NCBI GenBank assembly: GCA_903957405.1
Contig: CAJBPC010000267.1
Location: 1 to 13,745, forward strand
Origin: an uncultured bacterium
GTDB taxonomy: Bacteria > Bacteroidota > Bacteroidia > Chitinophagales > Chitinophagaceae
DNA length: 13,745 nt
Reading direction: 5' to 3'
Under the pieces are notes generated by a model. The model did not search any database. It had not been told where the DNA came from and saw only the letters and a program-made list of their open reading frames with translations. Positions 6,865-12,550 of the stretch are shown here, in pieces (position 1 is the stretch's first letter; each line of letters begins with the position of its first letter). The translations under genes and the position numbers were made by a program.

Positions 6865-7863
6865 ATGGACATACTGAACGAACTGGTCGGACAATTCAAA
6901 GACTTCTTCGGCATCGACGGCCTGATGGAGATCGTTAGATCTGGTGATTATAAAAATCTGCTCACCGGAGAAGGAATCAAATCCATGATCCGTCCGATCC
7001 TGCCGGTCGTGTTGATGCTGGAACTTGCAAGAGGACTGATCTACAAACAGTTCGATGTCGTCTCCTACAAGGTCTCGTTCCTGACCTATCTCTTCAACTC
7101 CGTCATCGGCAGATTCATTTCCATCGGCATGGTGATATTTTGCATCGGCCTGCTCGAGCGGTATGCCGTGATGCAGATCCCCTTTTCGTGGTACGGTTTC
7201 ATCATCGGATACGTCATATGGGAATTTGCGCATTTCATCTATCATTATCTTGGCCACAAGGTCAGGCTCTTTTGGTGCCTGCACTCCACACACCACGCGC
7301 CGGAGAGTATGAACCTCTTCGTATCTCACGCCCATTTCTTTCTCGAAGGACCTTATGCCGACATCATAAGGACATCCATTTGCATCCTGCTCGGAGTGCC
7401 GCCACCCATGTTGTTCCTGATCATGTTCATCGATGGGACCTGGGGATCTTTCATCCACATAGGCGAGACGATGATGAAGAAGGCAGACCTTGGCCTTCTT
7501 GGGAGATTCATCCTCACGCCGATGCACCATCGAGTGCATCACGCCCGGAACGTGGAATACATGGATATGAACTACTGCAACCTGCTCAACATCTGGGACC
7601 GTTTGTTCAAGACCTACCAACCCGAACTGGCACATGTGAAGATTGATTACGGCATCACCCGCGAGATGAAAAAAAACAGTTTCCTCGATGCCTATTTCGG
7701 AGAGATCACCGCACTGGCCAGGGATGTCCGGCATGCCCCGGGGTTGAAGAACAAACTGCTTTACATCTTCATGCCACCGGGTTGGAGCCATACGGGCGAA
7801 CACGCCACGTCGACGGTGTTAAAAAATAAACTTCGTGCGGAACAGGCTCCTGCCATGAGCTGA
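6865..7863 (+). CDS. Sterol desaturase / fatty acid hydroxylase family membrane enzyme
   Basis: 332 residues with four or more membrane segments (about 43-60, 72-98, 108-128, 168-190). The di-iron histidine clusters are in the family order: HYLGH (127-131, preceded by His123), HSTHH (140-144) and HHRVHH (221-226), with a further His198. Spacing matches PF04116 enzymes, integral-membrane oxygenases that hydroxylate or desaturate lipid acyl chains, sterols or carotenoids. The C-terminal ~80 residues (from YQPELAHVKIDYGITREM) form a cytoplasmic tail common in Bacteroidota homologues. The start follows AACATGGAC without a Shine-Dalgarno. Substrate cannot be told from the sequence; hydroxylation of a membrane lipid is the most general expectation. 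The long antisense frame here is a shadow. Confidence 0.9.
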   Translation: MDILNELVGQFKDFFGIDGLMEIVRSGDYKNLLTGEGIKSMIRPILPVVLMLELARGLIYKQFDVVSYKVSFLTYLFNSVIGRFISIGMVIFCIGLLERYAVMQIPFSWYGFIIGYVIWEFAHFIYHYLGHKVRLFWCLHSTHHAPESMNLFVSHAHFFLEGPYADIIRTSICILLGVPPPMLFLIMFIDGTWGSFIHIGETMMKKADLGLLGRFILTPMHHRVHHARNVEYMDMNYCNLLNIWDRLFKTYQPELAHVKIDYGITREMKKNSFLDAYFGEITALARDVRHAPGLKNKLLYIFMPPGWSHTGEHATSTVLKNKLRAEQAPAMS

Positions 7864-7962
7864 CGCCTACAGACCGCGAATCCATGCATCATCCCGCGAT
7901 CAATGTTTTCGGCATCATCATGCGCGTCATGTCTGGACGGGATCCCGATGCTGGACAATTTA

Positions 7963-8700
7963 TCATCGGTTATCCATGACCGGTAGCAGCATGATCACCC
8001 GCCCGGCATCAAAGCGAAGATTGTCCACATGTCCCATCCACTGGCGGAAATCATCGATCAGATGGAGATGAATGTTCGTATCGTGATGGGTGAAGATGGA
8101 CTTGTGGCTTTTGGAATGAAATCCGAGCACGTCTGCCTTTATTCCCTCTGAAAATCCATATCTGCGAAGTCCGCGATGGGCATCGTCAGGGGATCTGACA
8201 ACTGCACCTTCCTGAAGATTCACGACATGGATATCCGCCTCCCGAAAATGCCCTTTTAATCTGAAAAGGGTTGGCCAGTCGTCATTTTCCCTGAGTTTGT
8301 CAAGGAATTTTTCCAGGCCGGAAAGATCCCGAATGGAATCGGGTAATGCCATCTCTTGCCAGTAGGGGATCCGGGCATGTGCAAAGAATGGCGCGGAGAC
8401 GCCGGCATTCACATCAACCTTCATACGAGACTCATCGATCACATGGGAGAGATACGCAATTCCGTCAAACAGCAGGATCTCTCCACGCAACCCTTCCATT
8501 GGACCGATGCCATAAAGATGATCCGATGGGTATATCGTGTCGAGCCGGATCAAGCCGGTCAGTTCGCCTTTCCACATCACATGGCGCATCGCACCCGTTA
8601 GTTGAACGGATGGCTGATTTTTTTGTGCGTACAAGCAAGAAGGGAAGAGGATGAGTGCGCAATAAAACCGACAGTGGAACAATTGGAAGATAAATCGCAT
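7963..8700 (-). CDS. Exported acetolactate-decarboxylase-fold protein (divergent)
   Basis: 245 residues with an N-terminal hydrophobic signal (CRFYCALILFPSCLYAQ, cut probably after AQ). The remainder aligns with alpha-acetolactate decarboxylase (PF03306): HLYGIGPMEGLRGEILLFDG (61-80) is the conserved N-terminal motif with Glu74. HLH (211 and 213) and His224 (GHVDNL) have the 2- and 11-residue spacing of the three zinc ligands. The catalytic arginine expected in the GxFxxxxxR segment is replaced: the segment reads GHFREADIH, with His158 at that place. The family QxPYPP stretch is also not recognisable. It is thus a periplasmic zinc protein of this fold whose acetoin-forming activity is doubtful. 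It is a single gene, divergent from the peroxiredoxin, and no acetolactate synthase is nearby. Confidence 0.82.
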   Translation of the reverse strand: MRFIFQLFHCRFYCALILFPSCLYAQKNQPSVQLTGAMRHVMWKGELTGLIRLDTIYPSDHLYGIGPMEGLRGEILLFDGIAYLSHVIDESRMKVDVNAGVSAPFFAHARIPYWQEMALPDSIRDLSGLEKFLDKLRENDDWPTLFRLKGHFREADIHVVNLQEGAVVRSPDDAHRGLRRYGFSEGIKADVLGFHSKSHKSIFTHHDTNIHLHLIDDFRQWMGHVDNLRFDAGRVIMLLPVMDNR

Positions 8701-8800
8701 GTCTTTTTTTTAGCATCATGAAGGTACTGCCTTTGCAGGGTGACGAATATCACGTTTTCCTTCGGGCGAATTCACCAACTTGCATTCAAATACGAAAAAC

Positions 8801-9442
8801 ATGGACACGATCACACAGATGCCCCGCATAGGCGACAATGCGCCGGATTTCACAGCAGTGACCACCACCGGGATGCTGAATATGTCAACCTATGGAAAGG
8901 GAAGCTGGATGGTGTTCTTCTCCCATCCTGCGGATTTCACGCCTGTCTGCACCACGGAGATGATGGGCTTCGCAATGGAGAAGACTTTTTTTGAAGAAAA
9001 CAACACCAAGCTGCTGGGCCTCAGCATCGACAGCATCCACGCACACATCGCATGGGTCAATGCCGTCCATGAGAAGACGGGCGTCCTGTTCGAATTCCCC
9101 ATCATTGCCGACATTGACATGAGTGTCTCGAAGACGTATGGCATGCTCCAGCCGGGAGAAAGTGAAACGGCCGCTGTACGGGCGGTATTCTTCATCGATC
9201 CCGAACAAACCATTCGACTGATCATGTATTACCCGTTGAACGTAGGCCGCAACATGGACGAAATAAAACGCGCCCTGCTGGCGCTGCAGACTGCATCAAC
9301 GCATAAGGTGGCCTGTCCGCTCAACTGGAAACCCGGAGAGAAAGTGATCGTACCGGCACCCAAGACGCTGGAAGCCCTTGCAGAGCGGAAAAACAGCGAC
9401 CTGGAAATGGTGGATTGGTATCTGGCGAAGAAATCACTGTAA
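8801..9442 (+). CDS. Peroxiredoxin, 1-Cys / Prx6 type
   Basis: 213 residues from ATG 8801 (MDTITQMPRIGDNAPDF); an in-frame ATG at 8780 would add seven unlikely residues. The thioredoxin fold has FSHPADFTPVCTTE with the peroxidatic Cys50, Thr47 in the PxxxT/SxxC motif and the distal Arg127 (AAVRAVFFID). The C-terminal arm (NWKPGEKVIVPAP) marks the Prx6 subfamily, which reduces H2O2, organic hydroperoxides or peroxynitrite in the cytosol. A second cysteine, Cys172, occurs in VACPLNWKPG, where most relatives have Thr-Pro; it could act as a resolving cysteine. There is no signal peptide. The gene stands alone and is divergent from the acetolactate-decarboxylase-like gene across a 100-bp gap in which I found no clear promoter. 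Confidence 0.92.
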   Translation: MDTITQMPRIGDNAPDFTAVTTTGMLNMSTYGKGSWMVFFSHPADFTPVCTTEMMGFAMEKTFFEENNTKLLGLSIDSIHAHIAWVNAVHEKTGVLFEFPIIADIDMSVSKTYGMLQPGESETAAVRAVFFIDPEQTIRLIMYYPLNVGRNMDEIKRALLALQTASTHKVACPLNWKPGEKVIVPAPKTLEALAERKNSDLEMVDWYLAKKSL

Positions 9443-9533
9443 CAAGTCCCTTGTGCCTAAAGGGGCTGACGCCACAGGCATCACCGGATGGAACTGGTCG
9501 ACAAGAACGATGAAAAGAAGGCCTGCTTGCAGT

Positions 9534-9580
9534 GCCGGCAGGAACATGGGCGTCATCAATGACCGTTTTAGCCTGCCGGC
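9534..9580. terminator. 9-bp inverted repeat between convergent genes (possible terminator)
   Basis: GCCGGCAGG (9534-9542) and CCTGCCGGC (9572-9580) are perfect complements separated by 29 nt, directly after the methyltransferase stop and 91 bp after the peroxiredoxin stop. No T-run follows on either strand and the loop is long, so a transcript-end hairpin is only a possibility. Confidence 0.25.
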
Positions 9581-10303
9581 TCAATCAGACCGTCTGGATA
9601 CGCGGATCACGCTGAGACCGGCGCGGTGACATGTCAGCCGGTCCATCAGTCGGAACAGGGGCGTCAGCGCATCGTACATGCGCATGTTCGAAGCGGGAAT
9701 TATTTTCCGTTTCAACAGCCCGCCAACAATGAACCATCCCGGGATTCCCATCAGGTTGAAATAAAAGGTACCCATGACCGTTAGTCCGGATGGGTGCGCA
9801 TCACCAAGCGACTGTCGTGTGTAGCGGCGATGATGCTTCAATGCGTGATCGAAGCTGTTGTAGAGAAAAGGATGGGCCGGTACGAGCACGAACATCACAC
9901 CGCCGGGCTTCAGGAGGCTGCGCATATTGCGAAGCGCCAGGCGATCGTCGAAGATGTGTTCCAACACGTTCAGGGCGAACACCAGATCGTAGGTGCGGAG
10001 ATGCTCGCGATATCGATCTTCGAAATCCGGATGCACCAGATCGATCTCAATGACTTTTTTGTGTGGAAACGCATGGGAAAGCTGTTCCGTGTAGTGCGTG
10101 CGTACATCGGAGAGCGTAATGTCATGTCCCGACTGCACAAAGAATTTCGAAAGGTTTCCAATGCCGCTGCCGATTTCCAGTATCCTGCCTTTTGCAAAAG
10201 GTTGAACCTGCTCGAACATCCATGCATTGAAACGGTCGGCTCGAGCGATCGACCTTAAAGTCTCTTCCCCTTCAGCATCCACCAGTTTGAACTGGTCGGT
10301 CAT
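9581..10303 (-). CDS. Class I SAM-dependent methyltransferase
   Basis: 240 residues. Motif I is RILEIGSGIGNLSKFF (40-55), with an acidic end to strand 2 (LSDVRTHY, 64-71), IDLVHPDFED as motif II, and DLVFALNVLEHIFDD (106-120) as the post-II region with the LEHI signature of Methyltransf_11/23 proteins. KPGGVMFVLVPAHPFLYN (132-149) completes the Rossmann core. HHRRYTRQSL and the hydrophobic YFNLMGIPGWFIVGGLL resemble methyltransferases found beside glycosyltransferases, where they modify lipid- or polysaccharide-linked sugars or related lipids. Its ATG overlaps the stop of the upstream glycosyltransferase as ATGA (10300-10303), so the two are translationally coupled. The exact acceptor is unknown. 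Confidence 0.87.
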   Translation of the reverse strand: MTDQFKLVDAEGEETLRSIARADRFNAWMFEQVQPFAKGRILEIGSGIGNLSKFFVQSGHDITLSDVRTHYTEQLSHAFPHKKVIEIDLVHPDFEDRYREHLRTYDLVFALNVLEHIFDDRLALRNMRSLLKPGGVMFVLVPAHPFLYNSFDHALKHHRRYTRQSLGDAHPSGLTVMGTFYFNLMGIPGWFIVGGLLKRKIIPASNMRMYDALTPLFRLMDRLTCHRAGLSVIRVSRRSD

Positions 10304-11013
10304 CTGAAAAAATTATACCGGAGGATGCAATATATGGCACGAAATCCGTCGCGCCAGCCGATCTTCTTGCCTTCCTCGAAAGTCCGTCCATAATAGCTGA
10401 TGCCGACCTCATAGATGCGGATGCCCGGCAGCTTGGAGATCCTCGCTGTAACTTCAGGCTCGAAACCAAACCGACGTTCCCGCAACTTCAATGACTGGAT
10501 GACATCCCTCCGAAACAGCTTATAACAGGTCTCCATATCTGTCAGATTCAGGTTTGTGGCCATGTTTGACAGAAAGGTGAGGAACTTGTTGCCGATAGAA
10601 TGCCAAAAAAACAAGATCCGATGCGCATTGCCACCCAAAAACCTCGAGCCGTAGACGACATCCGCCACGCCACTCAGCATGGGCTTCAGCAAAAGGTTGT
10701 ACTCCTCCGGGTCATATTCCAGGTCGGCATCCTGGATGATCACAAAATCCCCCGTGGCTTCTGCAATACCGGTATGGATGGCCGCACCCTTCCCGAAGTT
10801 TCGCGGATGCTTGAGTAATCGGATCTGACCGTTCCCTTTTTCATTGATGTATTGATCAACGGCCTCAATTGTTCCGTCAGATGAATGGTCGTCCACCACC
10901 AGTACCTCTTTTGACAGCCCCCCGATGAGGGAGACCGACATGACCTTATCGAGAATCAAATAAATGGTGGCCGCCTCGTTATAAGCGGGAATGACAATGC
11001 TAAGCGATTGCAT
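10300..11013 (-). CDS. Family 2 glycosyltransferase (polyprenyl-phosphate type)
   Basis: 237 residues, GT-A fold without C-terminal membrane helices. SLSIVIPAYNEAATI (3-17) opens the nucleotide-binding half; VVDDHSSDGT (39-48) and DADLEY (95-100) supply the acidic residues that bind UDP/GDP-sugar and metal. RNFGKGAAIHTG (71-82), ETCYKLFRRDVI (161-172), RRFGFEPEVTARI (180-192) and GRTFEEGKKIGWRDGFRA (209-226) are typical of dolichyl/undecaprenyl-phosphate mannosyl- or glucosyltransferases. It probably charges a polyprenyl-phosphate carrier with one sugar at the inner membrane. It is first in a two-gene operon with the methyltransferase. The upstream region (11014-11105) is AT-rich and holds TAGATTTTG on the minus strand, one base longer than a -7 consensus. 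Confidence 0.9.
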   Translation of the reverse strand: MQSLSIVIPAYNEAATIYLILDKVMSVSLIGGLSKEVLVVDDHSSDGTIEAVDQYINEKGNGQIRLLKHPRNFGKGAAIHTGIAEATGDFVIIQDADLEYDPEEYNLLLKPMLSGVADVVYGSRFLGGNAHRILFFWHSIGNKFLTFLSNMATNLNLTDMETCYKLFRRDVIQSLKLRERRFGFEPEVTARISKLPGIRIYEVGISYYGRTFEEGKKIGWRDGFRAIYCILRYNFFR

Positions 11014-11105
11014 GATGTTTGTTGATTATCTCTCTTGTTTTGCCGAAGTTAAGCTTCAAAATCTAACTAAAATTATTAACAATTCGAATTTTGTGATTGT
11101 GGCAG

Positions 11106-11532
11106 TTAATCTAGGATCCGATCCATTTCCATCATTAACCCAATATCAGCGGGATTCAGGCAGGCATGATCATGCTTCACAGATTTCCGAAACCGAACAA
11201 TCCATATGTTGTCAAAGACAGGGCCCATGCCATCCACTGATGTCTGTATGCACGGTTCATGAATTATTTTTACGTACCCGTTTGCAACGTCCAGCTGACC
11301 GATCTGCGCATATGTTCCTTTCGAACCTTCCGTTTCTTCCACTGCTTTTTCTGTTGCAAGCTCGAAAACCATCGACAGCCGTTGCCAAAACGCTGATCGC
11401 CAAATAGACATCATGGCCGGATTGGTGTCTAATGTCCTTGCCGGTTTTACCGGTGTTTGCAGTTTCTTGTTTGTTTCGACCGCCAACTTTTTTTGAAAAC
11501 AGGACTGAATTTAAGTCGTGTGTGTTTTTCAT
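11106..11532 (-). pseudogene. Hypothetical protein gene with apparent A7 frameshift
   Basis: From ATG 11532 the frame reads MKNTHDLNSVLFSKK and then becomes unlikely (VGGRNKQETANTGKTG and on to a stop at 11257). In the frame shifted by one base, right after a run of seven A (11494-11488 on the minus strand), a coherent protein continues: LAVETNKKLQTPVKPARTLD, then SIWRSAFWQRLSMVFELATE, then GTYAQIGQLDVANGYVKIIH, to a stop at 11106. With six A instead of seven, both parts join as SKKLAVETNKK and give a 141-residue product. So this is a frameshifted gene, a phase-variable one, or an assembly error. I do not recognise the family; it is soluble, mildly charged, with no signal peptide or clear domain. 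A TTG at 11486 could alternatively start a 126-residue product. Confidence 0.5.
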
Positions 11533-11597
11533 ACTTGATGGTTAAGATCGAAACAAAGCACTAACCTCGCGGTACAATATTTGGCTAATATTACAGG

Positions 11598-11715
11598 ACT
11601 TGTTGCACTGTATTTGAAGGTGAAGAAACAAGTGATGCAAAGACCCCGGGGCCATCCTAGCAGGTTTCGTTCTGCAATGCTTCGCCTCCCTTCACTTCGC
11701 CGGGGAGGAAACCTG
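11598..11715. repeat. Structured, repeat-like non-coding element
   Basis: Four self-complementary parts occur in 118 bases: ACTTGTT (11598-11604) / AACAAGT (11627-11633); the palindrome CCCCGGGG (11644-11651); CAGGTTTC (11661-11668) / GAAACCTG (11708-11715); and, inside the latter, CCTCCC (11685-11690) / GGGAGG (11703-11708). The GC-rich block stands out from the AT-rich surroundings. A + strand frame runs through it but is low in likely coding content. It resembles a dispersed intergenic repeat or a folded RNA. It lies in the 293-bp gap 11533-11825, between the frameshifted gene and the promoter of the small exported protein. Confidence 0.4.
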
Positions 11716-11775
11716 ACGGCTCAGACAGTCGAAGAAACTGGTGTACACAAACAAATCAATATACCGAAAATTTTT

Positions 11776-11807
11776 GTTGGATTAATTAGTCCGAAACTAT
11801 ACATTTG
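11776..11807 (+). promoter_or_regulatory. Bacteroidota-type promoter (-33 GTTG, -7 TACATTTG)
   Basis: TACATTTG at 11800-11807 is an exact TAnnTTTG -7 box. GTTG (11776-11779) lies 20 bases upstream, and TTTG at 11773-11776 is an alternative -33. The predicted transcript would start about 11813-11815, giving a leader of only a dozen bases before ATG 11826. This is the best promoter in the window. Confidence 0.65.
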
Positions 11808-11823
11808 CAACATTGTTGCAAAT
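11803..11823. promoter_or_regulatory. Perfect 10-1-10 palindrome overlapping -7 box and start site (operator)
   Basis: ATTTGCAACA (11803-11812), one T, then TGTTGCAAAT (11814-11823) are perfect reverse complements. The element overlaps the -7 box, spans the expected transcription start and ends two bases before the ATG, the classic place for a repressor. Length and symmetry suit a dimeric winged-helix regulator of the Fur/Zur type, but the regulator is not in the window and this family assignment is inferred. Confidence 0.6.
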
Positions 11824-11825
11824 AA

Positions 11826-12170
11826 ATGGCAGTGATTTTAATTCCATATCGTCGACTCGCAACCATCTTTTTGTTGGTTGTAACTGTTTTCATTGCCACG
11901 CCAGTGGAAATTTGGCATCATCACAACAAAGTATGTCTAAACAACATATTGGACAAAACACAGATTGCTATTTCGGAATCTTACAATGCTTCCCTTGAAG
12001 GGAAATGCTTGATTTGTTCACACCAGTATTCGTCATTCACGGATGATGCGTTCACATCGGACATCCACGCCATGTCGGATGCCGTCATGAACAACGGGCA
12101 TTATGGCATATCCGCATTGTACACATGTGTATTCCTCTCCTCCAACAAGGGCCCTCCTGTGACTTCCTGA
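11826..12170 (+). CDS. Small exported or membrane-anchored His/Cys-motif protein
   Basis: 114 residues, not recognised as a named family. Residues 9-27 form a hydrophobic signal or anchor (RRLATIFLLVVTVFIATP) after a positive start. The mature part begins VEIWHHHNKVC (His31-33, Cys37) and has a CLICSHQY motif (Cys61, Cys64, His66), a plausible metal site. The rest (residues 70-114) is polar with scattered His (81, 92) and Cys101. Small proteins of this build occur in Bacteroidota ahead of TonB-dependent receptor genes, as here, with the receptor 380 bp downstream on the same strand. Expression is probably governed by the palindrome directly upstream. A role in periplasmic metal binding or sensing is an inference from the motif and context; no reaction can be assigned. 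The ATG is supported by promoter position. Confidence 0.65.
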   Translation: MAVILIPYRRLATIFLLVVTVFIATPVEIWHHHNKVCLNNILDKTQIAISESYNASLEGKCLICSHQYSSFTDDAFTSDIHAMSDAVMNNGHYGISALYTCVFLSSNKGPPVTS

Positions 12171-12550
12171 AGATCCATTTACTCTCCATCAATCATCCTT
12201 TCAGAGGAATGAACCTCCTCGTCATGCATGATCGATTCATATTAATTTTTTGAGAGTCATGACATGTACCTGTCTTGAAAGGGTGTTGTTCCCGTAAGCC
12301 TTGAAAGGTGACGGAATAAGGCAAGATACTTTTCTGCCGCTGTCTTTAAATTGGACCGGTCGGTCCTTTGCGCGGTTGTGTCCATCATTGAATGGCATGA
12401 GCACACTGCACATCAAGGATGCGGGGAATTTAAAATAAATCTACCATGGCAGCATTAGCAATTTATGTCTGCGTGAAAAATGCGCCGAGGGCCGTGATGG
12501 TCAGCCTACTTAGGATCGGAACAACTCGAAACCAACCCTATACTGATAGT
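12171..12550. other. 380-bp gene-free gap before the TonB receptor
   Basis: No convincing gene is present. It holds a 10-bp palindrome TCATGCATGA (12222-12231), a 9-bp direct repeat CTTGAAAGG (12274-12282 and 12300-12308, 26 bases apart), a possible stem GCCTT (12298-12302) / AAGGC (12318-12322), and GGACCGGTCGGTCC (12353-12366). No known riboswitch signature was recognised. A weak -7-like TACTTTTC lies at 12327-12334. The receptor frame is open back to 12434 (possible ATG 12446), but that extension lacks a signal-like start. Confidence 0.4.
12353..12366. promoter_or_regulatory. GGACC-GGTC-GGTCC inverted repeat (possible operator)
   Basis: Five-base arms GGACC/GGTCC flank GGTC; the interleaved ACCGGTCGGT is reminiscent of TetR-family operators built from ACCG half-sites. 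It lies 185 bp upstream of the receptor ATG with no strong promoter recognised beside it, so it could equally be a small hairpin. Confidence 0.25.

Noticed and set aside
6796..7803. 335-codon minus-strand open frame antisense to the fatty acid hydroxylase gene
   Set aside because: It mirrors a gene with all His boxes in place; its translation is rich in His/Asp/Val with no domain, typical of a shadow in GC-rich DNA.
7938..7947. CGGGATCCCG palindrome between the hydroxylase and decarboxylase-like genes
   Set aside because: Five-base arms with no loop and no T-run; too weak to call a terminator or operator.
10991..11407. 138-codon plus-strand frame overlapping the frameshifted gene
   Set aside because: Starts inside the glycosyltransferase gene, low-complexity hydrophobic end, less gene-like than the minus-strand reading.
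11640..11730. Resemblance to RNase P RNA (GAGGAAA near 11705)
   Set aside because: Only a short match; the other conserved regions are absent and the element is too short.
11581..11835. 84-codon plus-strand frame (non-ATG start) through the structured repeat
   Set aside because: It covers an inverted-repeat element and the promoter and operator of the next gene; composition is not protein-like.
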